Of a stretch of DNA of 64,000 bases, positions 55,101-61,867 are shown piece after piece; position 1 is the first letter of the stretch, and each line of letters opens with the position of its first letter. The stretch is from assembly GCF_917563925.1 (NCBI RefSeq), contig NZ_CAKJTJ010000021.1, forward strand, positions 1 to 64,000, given 5' to 3'. Position numbers and translations under genes: made by a program. The notes under the pieces are model-generated. The model was not told where the DNA came from, ran no database searches, and worked only from the letters and a program-made list of their open reading frames with translations. The stretch is from Sutcliffiella rhizosphaerae. Lineage in GTDB: Bacteria > Bacillota > Bacilli > Bacillales > Bacillaceae_I.

Positions 55101-55315
55101 TAGATTCAGTAGAAGCACGAGAAAATGGTACTTTCCAAGCAATCTTGGATCTTAAAAACGGAAATAATTTTCTACTAGCCCAAGCTGAGAATGAAGGTGG
55201 GGTTTCTGATTGGAGTGAAACACTTCAAGTCATCATTACAGGAAAACCATCAAAAAACGATAGTGAATCCGAGCAACAGAGAAATAGGATAGAAGAAAAG
55301 GAAGAAGTAGAATAG
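46133..55315 (+). CDS. Giant secreted multidomain subtilase (S8 peptidase)
   Basis: A 3,060-residue extracellular protease. Residues 1-28 are a signal peptide (cleavage after VSA). About 90-210 resembles an inhibitor-I9-type propeptide. The S8 domain covers about 225-540 with catalytic Asp254 (MDTGVD), His296 (GHGTHVAG), Asn393 (AAGNEGPG) and Ser476 (GTSMATPH), closest in style to bacillopeptidase F. Two carboxypeptidase-regulatory-like (CR) domains follow, then at least seven PQQ-like propeller blades (about 729-1062), five super-repeats of two CR domains plus one ThuA/GATase1-like module (1064-2935), and an Ig-like domain (2956-3035). There is no LPxTG or SLH anchor. Ribosome site GGGGGGG. 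Substrate unknown. Confidence 0.9.
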   Translation: MYKRRRLKSVLFIFILLMGSYIPQFVSAIENSFGESTSQDLELEKQREQEYKEQLTKWNDIDDEGDRTTDIFSGLDWEVPNLMEDDKEFNEEEEWKVESAVSESVKKDGKADVIIRLKEKPDIAKVSMSAREKVSHEERVKMVTNSLQKHANDTQKELEDFLEALEKKGMVENIEPLWIINGFTITVDETGLEELMNQELIEKITLDSIIELPEITTDSSQPRLPEWGLEKIRATNVWGEYGIRGEGIVIGIMDTGVDGGHEALAHNYRGRDGNHQYSWIDVSGQNYATPHDGNGHGTHVAGTAVGGGRGEPIGVAPEAEWIAAKIFTDGGSATVSGIHRAFEWFMAPGGDPSKAPHIVNNSWGNANTYNMEFYEDVQAWLAAGIVPLFAAGNEGPGAQTVGSPGSFPQSLTIGATDIHDQIASFSSRGPVFWIDEAGNQQRILKPNLTAPGHQIFSAWPEGVRGYGKYHTISGTSMATPHVAGAIALLLQANQDLSIQDIKDILIKTARHEPHMGSLPNDLYGEGIVNIYKAVTEVAFAGKLRGNVQTADQSDIPIKIEIPAQEISLEVTDGPFEFSVKEGNHTVLVSAFGYQPLQIEVVIKKGEATTVDWSLVPAIRYEVIGRVIDKETQDAIPYAYISLKGTPLNVRTDKFGNFQMTNIPEGTYELLVSGEGIKGAGRQIEITGNQELTLEVEKKEGTYSSHWMTANSSYHRNAVSSNAIDINELNPQWEYENGSKGQILFSSPTATEEFVVFTTDRGWVTTLDAITGEERWSVRLGATNRSTPTISDNTIFLSGGQDGTIYALNLENGNIRWSRSVGQPAVYESPLYKDGTLIVSSGLTNNASVHALNATDGKVLWSKQLGGSSYFGGAIGGDNVYVGSYENRTFRALKLSDGEEIWSRQLEQEGFASRPVYQEGTVYVQSTNFSSGSGSLLAIDGGTGEISWQIAGVGDSQGGSPIVYENIVITGSYAHPLLKAFDKRTGEEVWSNRTVGSALHNGAVSANGILFFSGASGIMQAIDIFSGTVLQDFTMPDYSTSGSLVLPGNVIVPHRNGLVSFQSPGTVEGNILDENGEPVEATISTLETDRVGEMISDSRYRFQHQPGDYTLKVSSYGKKQVLEHVTFVSGYKEERNFTLEEAEIGGLTISVKDKRTSQSLSDVEVTIKDTPLKDNTDNDGRVAFDEVFEGSYEVVFTLNGYKEWSEMITIEPKAIFALEVNLMPIDIAVLNDWEGEITALLNANGFLAEERDWGIVNDISRYKIVYLNGAYGSGGWKPNEALFLELVANAKEHNVHLVFTDSWGSNYGSIHHLNDFQQDPKEMAHFNGSGQVRLQVDEEHPILNGFTKGDRVTLFTRTGDFAWFNQYSGRHLASIGSTTQGMRGTGISYKAVSENSAHLLLANHGGSPWISPLQGWLPEMQTILFNGLDFLMETDFGKMIGTVVDLDGNPVQAEIGIVETNVTSKTKGERAEFELFHDEGEYTIEIRANGFATQTERVVIEHGSPINLEIVLASANGDKISGIVTDGSSKQPIAEATVQMIKDNEIVMEKVTSANGRFEFTEMEYGSYTMQIEKSGYILVKQRIEVGRVQDEVMIELYSTPQVAVLKDYSVSGRNFQSLMGDAGIPVTSLTFANVVDQVKDYDVLFINEATSTELPLPLFNKLMEQADLAGTSVIFGENYSSNSGLARLVALRQDPDARRTILNTTRAAGYVVDEQHPLFRGEKVGEFLEMTLPTGGRVATFEGYSGYSLASLRHEGDDVIHGPGVAYKPRTANSVELLLGGHGFGTFRNKDHYTEQGKDFLVDAIVWAANVEYQSISGTITDGEGVPLSATISVEGEAFDTISDPETGAFSIAMLDGEYEITVESFGYTTVTRSVQVNSSSEPIELVMQVEESVGEIVGIVEDEESGNAIDGVKVEVLNAPRVAYTNTQGSFQLSRLMPGNYDLVFTKEGYVEKVENVVVEQSGRLEKNVKLKPSPTIGVIVDSTASGTIPLKQYLEGKGYHVTELNFTNTELLEDVDLVIANSDYDNSKIPTMAEFNYFVEALDRTKTSIIWTGQHGGRGSLRYMNDYHKNPGVVIGGSMAGVQGLVYEDHPIVDGVPINEAFPVTSGSNYYYAFDEYDGQTIAQISTSSGERIGEMIGYKGRTNQSLEVLLANFTFGHPFHPGAPQFFDSNRERILQNTITWILDNEESLVGEMEGTVVNDKDMKVQATVTVLETGKVITTDQQGQFYLGLPSGNYTIKVEAFGHHPREFSIEIENGDTKELSFEIQTAYSGVVNSTVKDSQTGMAIEDATVTILETPLSGRTDSEGRFEAVLPVGTYTVRVTAPGYAPMIQNNVVIQEKEVTEIEFFLAGSEKIAVIGTAVNGGRIMDLLEQRGYDSAFHMNNNLDALRETIAEYALIIFNDRHSSMTNEQFQSFVELADNNQVSIIFASQFSGGTIRDLSSVYNDPTSVSQSYESAQIQVKVEQDHPIFNGFTSDTITILRNGTSNQQYSVYQGYSGTTIGSLTHPEKGNLGDGIGYDYRTANSVHVLLSGLHAGTYGHPASRWTEEAKELYFNAIDFAISSSQGEVTGTVRSEDGEAIENAKVRIDSLGIETITNTSGQYKMGVGNGTYEIKVSARGYLDQVQTIEINELGEEVVADFVLEKIEGAIIRATITNTSDQAISGANVKLKALDSSGIMEEITTSENGIATFDDLQDGEYEITVTTNGYLEMTETVIIAGSDVELVMLMQRIEVAVIGDWNETLTDFLNEEGLYSEAKDWNVIDDINNYQLVVVNTKAGTDEQMENLLIKADEMEVSLVFTGTWGDGSIPLYAKQTGYPLLDQQGYNESSIKVKVEKDHPIFEGIVADDEGFIVIHGEKSPYSTFLGYPGDIIGNLYVNEEDKGASIAYEFKGQHHMHLLLSSFAVNNMIGPKRGWTEEGKQVYVQALRFAMDAEREEEPEPVEPPSSPEWGEKRIQTNDKPVTIKGQAEPFSIVHIYLEKGREKTRIDSVEARENGTFQAILDLKNGNNFLLAQAENEGGVSDWSETLQVIITGKPSKNDSESEQQRNRIEEKEEVE
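49322..54937 (+). repeat. Five protein super-repeats in the giant protease
   Basis: The Rossmann-like modules start at residues 1226, 1602, 1978, 2357 and 2736, that is 376, 376, 379 and 379 residues apart. Each shares a DEEHPILNGF-like motif, a YSGxxLAS-like motif and a hydrophobic LLL strand. Each is preceded by two beta-sandwich domains of about 80 residues. DNA identity between units is low, so the duplication is old. Confidence 0.85.
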
Positions 55316-55360
55316 GATTTATCATCATCAAAAAAGGACTTTCCAATAAGCCCTAAATGG

Positions 55361-55410
55361 AAGCAGGACAGGAAAAACCGATCCGTTTTTCTATCCTGCT
55401 CTTTTAAAAG
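55361..55410 (+). terminator. Terminator of the giant protease gene
   Basis: AGCAGGA and GAAAAAC pair with GTTTTTC and TCCTGCT across a small interruption, followed by CTTTTAAAAG. Confidence 0.75.
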
Positions 55411-55593
55411 TATTAGAAAGTATAAACTTGGAAGTGTCTAGCTTCATGTGCCAGCGACCATCAAACTTCCCTAGCCTCTTTACAATAAGGAAACATCGAT
55501 GCTTGTGTTCTTGTTTTTCGGTAATACATTAATGGAGACACGCATCACTACTATTTGATTTACATATATAATCAATATAGTAGAGTGTGGCGA

Positions 55594-56112
55594 TTATTTT
55601 TGAATGGATTTGTAAAATTGTCCTTTTTCTACATATTCCCTGCGAATTCGAGCCATATCCAGTTTATCTTCTTCAGTTAATTCTCGTACAACTTTTGCAG
55701 GACGACCAAATGCAAGAGAGTTTGGGGGGATCTTCTTTCCCGGTGGTACAAGACTTCCTGCACCAATAAATGCACCTTCACCAATTTCAGCTCCATCTAA
55801 TACAATGGAACCCATACCAATTAAGGCGTTTTTTCGAACAATTGCACTATGTAGTGTACATTGGTGGCCCACTGTGACATCATCTTCTATAATCATTGGA
55901 TTATTCGGACTTTGATGTATGAGGGATTGGTCTTGTATATTTACCCTGTTTCCAATGATAGTAGGTGCTACATCGCCACGGATGACAGTGTGAAACCATA
56001 TACTACTTTCTTTTCCGATGGTGACATCTCCTGTGATGACTGCAAAGTCTGCAATGTACGCAGTCTCATCAATTTGAGGTGATGCATCTAAATAAGGGTA
56101 TAATTTATACAT
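55594..56112 (-). CDS. ytoA: Gamma-carbonic-anhydrase-like hexapeptide protein YtoA
   Basis: A 172-residue left-handed beta-helix protein with repeated hexapeptides (IADFAVITGDVTIG, VRKNALIGMGSIVLDGAEIG). His residues at the zinc positions of gamma carbonic anhydrases appear in LIHQSPNNP and VGHQCTLHS. Forms trimers in this family. B. subtilis YtoA has the same length and neighbours. Enzyme activity is not certain: many members lack it. The start at 56112 has CTGGAGGAA upstream on the minus strand. Confidence 0.88.
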   Translation of the reverse strand: MYKLYPYLDASPQIDETAYIADFAVITGDVTIGKESSIWFHTVIRGDVAPTIIGNRVNIQDQSLIHQSPNNPMIIEDDVTVGHQCTLHSAIVRKNALIGMGSIVLDGAEIGEGAFIGAGSLVPPGKKIPPNSLAFGRPAKVVRELTEEDKLDMARIRREYVEKGQFYKSIQK

Positions 56113-56188
56113 AAGTTCCTCCAGCTTGTAAGAGATGATTGATTTATTTTATTATAACAGAAAGAAGTTTTTTGAAGGAGTGTTTGGA

Positions 56189-56980
56189 ATGTGGAAATGG
56201 GAGGCGGAAAATCCGAAAGGAACCATCGTAATAGTCCATGGCGCCCAGGAACATCACGGGAGGTACACATGGTTGATGGACCAATGGAAGTCCAATGGGT
56301 TTAATGTCATCATGGGAGATTTGCCTGGACAAGGGCTTTCCACACGAAGAAGAGGCCATATCGATAATTTCGATGAATATATTGAAGAAGTGGAAAAGTG
56401 GATTAAAGAAGCATATTTGCTAAAACCACCTGTTTTTGTTATTGGTCATAGCATGGGGGGATTGGCTGTTATCCGTACTCTACAAGAAAAAAGCCCATTA
56501 TTGGTAGATGGGGTCATTCTATCTTCCCCATGTATGAAACTTCTTCACCAGCCTAAAAAAGGTATGGATGTCCTTTCTAAAGGTCTTAATTTTATTTTGC
56601 CAAAAGCAAAATTCAACACTGGATTAACAGTGGATATGGCAACAAGGAATGAGGAAGTAAGGAAATCAGCTTCAGGTGATGAGCTATACATTACAAAGGT
56701 ATCTGTAAGATGGTATAGGGAAGTGGTCCAGTCCATGAACATCGCATTCACGGGCATAGAAAAATTTCCAGAGGTTCCAGTTTTAATGATGCAAGCTGGA
56801 GATGACCTGATTGTGGATAAGTTTGCTTCCGAGACTTGGTTCAATTCTCTCTCTGTAAAAGAAAAAAGCTATAAAGAATGGGAAGGCTTGTATCATGAAA
56901 TTTTCAATGAGCCAGAGCGAGATCGTGTTTTCCGCTTTGCGAAAGCATTTGTGGATTTACAAATAGGAGGAAGTGATTAA
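56189..56980 (+). CDS. ytpA: Lysophospholipase-like hydrolase YtpA
   Basis: A 263-residue alpha/beta hydrolase of the monoglyceride-lipase type: IVHGAQEHHGRY near the N-terminus, nucleophile elbow GHSMGGLA (Ser near 98), Asp in QAGDDLIVD and His in LYHEIFNEPE. B. subtilis YtpA is a phospholipase producing the lysophospholipid antibiotic bacilysocin. The ATG at 56189 has GAAGGAG 8 nt upstream; the longer frame from 56135 is disfavoured. It forms an operon with ytpB (2-nt gap), as in B. subtilis. Confidence 0.88.
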   Translation: MWKWEAENPKGTIVIVHGAQEHHGRYTWLMDQWKSNGFNVIMGDLPGQGLSTRRRGHIDNFDEYIEEVEKWIKEAYLLKPPVFVIGHSMGGLAVIRTLQEKSPLLVDGVILSSPCMKLLHQPKKGMDVLSKGLNFILPKAKFNTGLTVDMATRNEEVRKSASGDELYITKVSVRWYREVVQSMNIAFTGIEKFPEVPVLMMQAGDDLIVDKFASETWFNSLSVKEKSYKEWEGLYHEIFNEPERDRVFRFAKAFVDLQIGGSD

Positions 56981-56982
56981 TT

Positions 56983-58056
56983 TTGAAAGTACCCACCCAT
57001 CCTTTTTCGTTAATGAAAAGAGTATATCGAGATGTATTTCCAGTTGTTTATGATGAATTGGAATATTGGAAGAAGCGAGCAAACGAAATTCCAGATAAAG
57101 AACTTCGCAAACAAGCTCTTGCAAGCATTGAGTCTAAATCCTTTCATTGTGAAGGTGGTGGGATTCTTTCTCTGCTTGCGGGTGCAAGCTACAAAGAGGC
57201 ACTAAAATTCATTGTTGCATATCAAACTATTAGCGACTATCTTGATAATTTGTGTGACCGCAGTACTTCTTTAGATCCTGCCGATTTTTCAGCATTGCAT
57301 GAGTCCATGACAGATGCACTTACTGTTGGAAATCCGATAATGAATTATTATCGCGAACGGACAGAACAAAATGATGGGGGATACTTGGGAGAGCTTGTCC
57401 AAACATGTCAGCAAGTACTTTCTGAAATTCACCATTATGAATTAATTGCTCCGGAACTGAAAAAACTGGCAAGGTATTATTGCGATTTACAAGTTCATAA
57501 ACACGTTGTTGAGGAAGAGCGTGTGCCGCGCCTTAAGGAATGGTTCTCTTTATATAAGGAAGAACTTCCCGAAATGGAATGGTACGAGTTTTCTGCATGT
57601 TCTGGATCTACCCTCGGTATTTTTTGCCTCGTGTCCCAAAGCTACAGAGACTCTTTTACAAGGGAACATGCGAAAAAAATAGTTAGTAGCTATTTTCCAT
57701 ATATACAGGGTCTCCACATCTTGCTAGACTACTTTATCGACCAAGAGGAAGATTTGGCTGGTGGAGACTTGAACTTTTGTACATATTATGTAAATGAAAA
57801 TATGCTCATACAAAGACTGAAACACTTTATGGTACAGGCGGATGCCTATACAGCAGATCTGCCTTATGAAAAATTTCACCGACTGATAAATAGAGGACTG
57901 CTTGGTGTCTACCTTTCTGACCGTAAAGTACAAAAATGCAAAGATACCTCCTCAATCGCTAAAAGCATTATAAAAGCAAGTGGCGGAACTGCCTACTTCT
58001 TTTATGTGAATGGCAAAGCATACCGGAAGTTTCAAGATTGGAGAAGGGCTATATAG
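56983..58056 (+). CDS. ytpB: Tetraprenyl-beta-curcumene synthase YtpB
   Basis: A 357-residue all-helical class of terpene synthase (DUF2600) that cyclises heptaprenyl (C35) diphosphate. It carries FHCEGGGILSLLAG, YQTISDYLDNLCDR and DYFIDQEEDLAGGDLNF, the Asp-rich stretches expected to bind Mg-diphosphate. The start is TTG at 56983 with AGGAGG upstream; the N-terminus KVPTHPFSLM matches B. subtilis YtpB (TVPTRPFTLM). A partner such as sqhC for later cyclisation is not in the window. Confidence 0.9.
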   Translation: MKVPTHPFSLMKRVYRDVFPVVYDELEYWKKRANEIPDKELRKQALASIESKSFHCEGGGILSLLAGASYKEALKFIVAYQTISDYLDNLCDRSTSLDPADFSALHESMTDALTVGNPIMNYYRERTEQNDGGYLGELVQTCQQVLSEIHHYELIAPELKKLARYYCDLQVHKHVVEEERVPRLKEWFSLYKEELPEMEWYEFSACSGSTLGIFCLVSQSYRDSFTREHAKKIVSSYFPYIQGLHILLDYFIDQEEDLAGGDLNFCTYYVNENMLIQRLKHFMVQADAYTADLPYEKFHRLINRGLLGVYLSDRKVQKCKDTSSIAKSIIKASGGTAYFFYVNGKAYRKFQDWRRAI

Positions 58057-58120
58057 TCATTTGACTGGGTGGGGTACGTTAAGATGATTTATCTGGGAAA
58101 TCGTTTATAGGCTATCAAAT

Positions 58121-58170
58121 AAAGGGAGTACAGATCACTTACGAATTGTACTCCCTTTGTATTTCTTTTT
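58121..58170. terminator. Terminator between convergent ytpB and mnmM
   Basis: A perfect 12-bp stem, AAAGGGAGTACA / TGTACTCCCTTT, with T-rich DNA on the plus side; can serve both genes. Confidence 0.85.
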
Positions 58171-58191
58171 ATTGTACTCGTTAGCGTTACG

Positions 58192-58764
58192 TTAATTTTT
58201 TTCTATCGCAATAATAAACGGTGCGTTATTCTTTTGATTCATGAATTGGTATTGAAGAACGTGTGCTTTCTTTTGATCCAGCATGGAAACATATTCAAGG
58301 AGTGCATCCCTTTCCAACTGTCCTTCTGGGTGTCCATGATAGACAACGAGTACGATGATGGCTTCTTTTTTCATAACAGAAAGAAGTTTATCAACAGCAG
58401 TTATGGTGCTTTCTGGGACTGTGACAATCGCCTTATCTCCACCCGGTAGATAGCCAAGATTGAATACCGCTCCTCTAATATGTTCATGTTTTTCAGGTGG
58501 AATGGTATCAAGCAAATGTTCATGACTTATTTTATTCAAAGTGGCGCGGTTTGCGAGCTGATGTTCATCTAAAAGGGATTTTGTTTGATGAATAGCTTCA
58601 TCTTGGATATCAAAGCCGTACACATGTCCTATCTCTCCCACAAGCTCAGCAAGGAAGAGGGTATCATGGCCGTTTCCTATCGTACAATCCACCGCAATAT
58701 CACCTTCAGAGATAGCAAGATTTAATAATTTTTTACTGTAGGGTAATACTCTTTCTAACTTCAC
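58192..58764 (-). CDS. mnmM: tRNA mnm5s2U34 methyltransferase MnmM (YtqB)
   Basis: A 190-residue class I SAM methyltransferase with motif I DCTIGNGHDTLFLAELVG, FDIQDEAI and the catalytic-region FNLGYLPGGDK. B. subtilis YtqB has been shown to methylate nm5s2U34 in tRNA and is named MnmM, replacing the MnmC methylase. The ATG lies in the end of the radical-SAM gene (4-nt overlap), so the pair is co-translated. KSxxxx end lacks extra domains. Confidence 0.9.
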   Translation of the reverse strand: MKLERVLPYSKKLLNLAISEGDIAVDCTIGNGHDTLFLAELVGEIGHVYGFDIQDEAIHQTKSLLDEHQLANRATLNKISHEHLLDTIPPEKHEHIRGAVFNLGYLPGGDKAIVTVPESTITAVDKLLSVMKKEAIIVLVVYHGHPEGQLERDALLEYVSMLDQKKAHVLQYQFMNQKNNAPFIIAIEKN

Positions 58765-59735
58765 TTTGCAATATCACCTGCCTGGACATAAAATTTCCCT
58801 TGCCAACTATTACGTCTTTTTAGCTCTGCATCAATAGCATTAAGAACAGACCATTTATCAACACTCCACATTGGTCCAATCATTATATCAATAGGACCGT
58901 CACCTGTTAGACGGTGTACAATCATTTCAGGGGGCAGGATTTCCAGTTGATCGCAAACAAGATTCACATAATCATCAAAAGATAAAAAGCCCAGCATTCC
59001 TTTTTCATATTGCTTTACCATCGGTGTTCCTTTCAACAAATGGAGCAGATGAATTTTTATCCCTTGAACATCAATGTTTGCAACCGCCGCAGCAGTCTCC
59101 ATCATCATCTCCTCATTTTCTAGGGGCAACCCATTTATAATATGGGAGCAGACACGAATTCCGTGCTTACGAAGCTTTTGAACTCCTTCTTTATAGGTAT
59201 CAAAATCATGGGCACGATTGATTAAAAGTGCTGTGCGCTCATGGACAGTTTGTAAACCTAATTCCACCCACAAATAGGTTCTTTCATTTAATTCAGCTAA
59301 ATACTCGACGACATCATCAGGTAAGCAATCAGGACGAGTCCCGATCGAAAGTCCCACCACTCCTTCCTGATTTAAAACTGTTTCATATTTTTTGCGTAAT
59401 TCCGCTATTGGAGCATGTGTATTCGTGAAGGCTTGAAAATAAGCCATGTATTTGCCATCTTTCCATTTTGTATGCATTTTTGTTTTTATTTCATTAAATT
59501 GTGTGATAAGGTCATCTGCCCTATTTCCAGCAAAATCCCCAGAACCTGCTGCACTGCAAAAAGTACAGCCGCCATGTGCAACTGTACCGTCACGATTAGG
59601 ACAGTCAAATCCTCCATCTAATGCAACTTTAAATACTTTATGTCCAAAATGATTCCTTAAATGATAATTCCATGTGTGATATCTTTTATCCTCAACGGAA
59701 TATGGGAACGGATTTTGCTTGATTTGATTATTCAT
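58761..59735 (-). CDS. mnmL: Radical SAM protein, TIGR01212 family (YtqA/MnmL)
   Basis: A 324-residue radical SAM enzyme with its cluster Cys in CPNRDGTVAHGGCTFC (C-x11-C-x2-C), followed by GSGDFAGNRADDL and the Elp3-like segments GLSIGTRPDCL and VELGLQTVHE. Homologue of B. subtilis YtqA, recently linked with MnmM in tRNA U34 side-chain maturation and called MnmL; I recall that name from the literature and cannot verify it here. AGAGGAGGA precedes the ATG. Overlaps mnmM. Confidence 0.85.
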   Translation of the reverse strand: MNNQIKQNPFPYSVEDKRYHTWNYHLRNHFGHKVFKVALDGGFDCPNRDGTVAHGGCTFCSAAGSGDFAGNRADDLITQFNEIKTKMHTKWKDGKYMAYFQAFTNTHAPIAELRKKYETVLNQEGVVGLSIGTRPDCLPDDVVEYLAELNERTYLWVELGLQTVHERTALLINRAHDFDTYKEGVQKLRKHGIRVCSHIINGLPLENEEMMMETAAAVANIDVQGIKIHLLHLLKGTPMVKQYEKGMLGFLSFDDYVNLVCDQLEILPPEMIVHRLTGDGPIDIMIGPMWSVDKWSVLNAIDAELKRRNSWQGKFYVQAGDIAK

Positions 59736-59879
59736 CCCTGTTCCTCCTCTAGTTTCACTGACAAATTATTTTATCATGTTAAAGGTTACTGCTTCAATCT
59801 TAACCAGATTTTTCGCATGTAGGAAGAAAAATTGTGCAATATAATGAGGAGTACACAAGTAAATTGCGGGGTGAAAATA

Positions 59880-60143
59880 ATGGCAACGAGAGAATCCGTG
59901 GAAAAGTTTATACAACAATGTGAAGACGCACTGAGAAATGCCCATGCCCAATATAAGCAGGCTGAACAATTGGAACATTACAATGACACAGAATTTTCGA
60001 ATGCTCAAGAACATTTAGAAACTACTTATAATGATTTGATGCACCTCTCCCTAAGCTGTAATGCACAACAGCGTGAACAGCTCAACCGTATGCGGTTGCA
60101 ACTTCAAAATCTGCAGAATGAAATGACTCTTCTGAGGCATTAA
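59880..60143 (+). CDS. ytzC: YtzC family protein (DUF2524)
   Basis: An 87-residue, wholly helical protein: ATRESVEKFIQQCEDALRNA, AQYKQAEQLEHYNDTEFSNAQ and a coiled C-terminus rich in Gln and Leu. The ATG at 59880 with GGGGTGA upstream is preferred to an earlier one at 59832. B. subtilis ytzC is likewise next to ytqA. Function unknown. Confidence 0.8.
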   Translation: MATRESVEKFIQQCEDALRNAHAQYKQAEQLEHYNDTEFSNAQEHLETTYNDLMHLSLSCNAQQREQLNRMRLQLQNLQNEMTLLRH

Positions 60144-60157
60144 AAGGAGACTTTTTT

Positions 60158-60316
60158 ATGAAAAAACGTTCCAAACAAAATAATCCAGAACAAAAAACAC
60201 GCAATGCAGAAAATACGGAAATGGGTGCAGAATATAACCCTATAAAAGAAGTGAAAAATAAGAATTTAAAAAAGGCACAGCCTGTTCGATCTAAAAATCA
60301 TAGTGAAAACGAGTAA
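60158..60316 (+). CDS. Small basic hydrophilic protein
   Basis: A 52-residue protein found by hand: MKKRSKQNNPEQKTRNAENT, then EMGAEYNPIKEV and a Lys/Asn-rich tail ending NHSENE. AAAAGGAGA lies 6 nt before the ATG. It follows ytzC by 14 nt and is followed at once by a terminator, so it is probably expressed with ytzC. It looks disordered, in the manner of small spore proteins, but I do not recognise a family. Confidence 0.7.
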   Translation: MKKRSKQNNPEQKTRNAENTEMGAEYNPIKEVKNKNLKKAQPVRSKNHSENE

Positions 60317-60344
60317 AGAAAAGCAGCCATCGAGCTGCTTTTCT
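60317..60344 (+). terminator. Terminator after the ytzC operon
   Basis: A perfect 11-bp stem, AGAAAAGCAGC / GCTGCTTTTCT, beginning inside the stop region. Confidence 0.85.
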
Positions 60345-60419
60345 CATGTTGATATATGCTAGGTTTCTTCTTCCTAAATAGTCAGAATCATTACATTTAC
60401 CATTTTTAACAATTACCTG

Positions 60420-60448
60420 TTGAAACACTAACCAAAAGGCATTACAAT
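60420..60448 (+). promoter_or_regulatory. Promoter of the MFS transporter
   Basis: TTGAAA, 17 nt, TACAAT, each 5 of 6 to consensus, about 47 nt before the start. An inverted repeat CAATTAT / ATAATTG overlaps and follows the -10 and could be an operator. Confidence 0.7.
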
Positions 60449-60494
60449 TATTTTGGATTTCGAAATAATAATTGGTTAGAAGGAGGGCACCTTT

Positions 60495-61703
60495 ATGCTG
60501 AAAATGCCCAGGTCCCTATGGTTACTAGTAATCGGTATGGCAATTAATGTAACGGGGGCATCTTTTTTATGGCCGCTAAACACTATCTATATTCATGATA
60601 TTCTTGGGAAGTCCCTGTCTGTTGCTGGGCTAGTCCTTATGGTAAATGCAGGAGCAAGTGTTATCGGTAACCTAATTGGTGGATTTTTATTTGACAAGAT
60701 AGGTGGATACAGATCGATACTTCTGGGGATATCCATCACAATTATTGCATTAATAGGTATGACAATAAATCATACATGGAACTTTTATATAATTTTTCTC
60801 ACGATAATTGGTTTTGGTTCTGGTATTGTTTTTCCATCTATGTATGCCATGGCTGGATCTGTGTGGAAAGAGGGAGGACGAAAAGCATTTAATGCAATGT
60901 ACGTTTCCCAAAATCTTGGGGTAGCAGTTGGGGCTGCGCTTGGTGGACTAGTTGCTGGTATTCGATTTGACTATATCTTCCTTGCAAATACAATCACATA
61001 TGCAATCTTTCTAATAATTGCCCTTTTTGGGTATCGGCATATACAAGCAAATCCTATCGTTCAAACTTCTGTCCTGGATCAAAAGGGAAAATTGAAGGAC
61101 CATACGAAGCTATATGCATTGCTGACCATTTGTATTGGGTACTTGCTATGCTGGATGGGATATGTGCAATGGCAGACAACCATCGCAACACATACACAAT
61201 CGCTTGGGATATTATTGACGCAATATAGTATTCTCTGGACCATTAATGGTGCCCTTATTGTATTGGCACAGCCTGTTATTTCATTTATTGTAAAAAGATA
61301 TACGAAAACACTTAAGACACAAATTAATGTAGGTCTTGTTATTTTTATCATATCCTTTGCAGTTGTTGGAGTAGCAGAGCAATATACCGCATTTGTCGTT
61401 GCAATGATCATTATGACGATAGGGGAGATGTTCGTATGGCCAGCTGTACCGACAGTTGCCAATGACCTCGCTCCTAAAGGCCGGGAAGGTTTCTATCAGG
61501 GAATTGTAAACTCTACCGCAACTGGCGGGAGAATGCTTGGTCCATTAATGGGTGGTTTACTTGTTGATTTCTATGGAATGGGAATGCTCTTTGGAATACT
61601 TATGGTACTTATGCTAGTAGCAATTTTCACTACTACCATCTATGACCGTAAGTTAAAAGTTGAATCAAATGCTGTTAAGTCGCTCACTAAAAGTGCGTCT
61701 TAA
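60495..61703 (+). CDS. yttB: MFS family transporter (YttB-like)
   Basis: A 402-residue major facilitator with twelve predicted helices in two halves. Motif A appears as GFLFDKIGGYRSIL between helices 2 and 3, and GGRMLGPLMGGLL occurs in helix 11. Of MdtG/YttB drug-efflux style; substrate unknown. AGAAGGAGG precedes the ATG. B. subtilis yttB lies in the same area. Monocistronic, with its own promoter and terminator. Confidence 0.82.
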   Translation: MLKMPRSLWLLVIGMAINVTGASFLWPLNTIYIHDILGKSLSVAGLVLMVNAGASVIGNLIGGFLFDKIGGYRSILLGISITIIALIGMTINHTWNFYIIFLTIIGFGSGIVFPSMYAMAGSVWKEGGRKAFNAMYVSQNLGVAVGAALGGLVAGIRFDYIFLANTITYAIFLIIALFGYRHIQANPIVQTSVLDQKGKLKDHTKLYALLTICIGYLLCWMGYVQWQTTIATHTQSLGILLTQYSILWTINGALIVLAQPVISFIVKRYTKTLKTQINVGLVIFIISFAVVGVAEQYTAFVVAMIIMTIGEMFVWPAVPTVANDLAPKGREGFYQGIVNSTATGGRMLGPLMGGLLVDFYGMGMLFGILMVLMLVAIFTTTIYDRKLKVESNAVKSLTKSAS

Positions 61704-61708
61704 TCAGG

Positions 61709-61747
61709 AACGCAGTGCTTCTTCATATCAGTTGCACTGCGTTTTTT
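61709..61747 (+). terminator. Terminator of the MFS transporter gene
   Basis: AACGCAGTGC pairs perfectly with GCACTGCGTT, then TTTT. Confidence 0.9.
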
Positions 61748-61867
61748 GTGTATAAAAAACTTCTATTTTTTATTTCCTCCGTGTAAAATATAAATTGCTT
61801 CATCATTTTACATGAGCTCTCCTATGAAAATTCTGAATAGTAAATCATTTAAAGGGGATGATGATAA

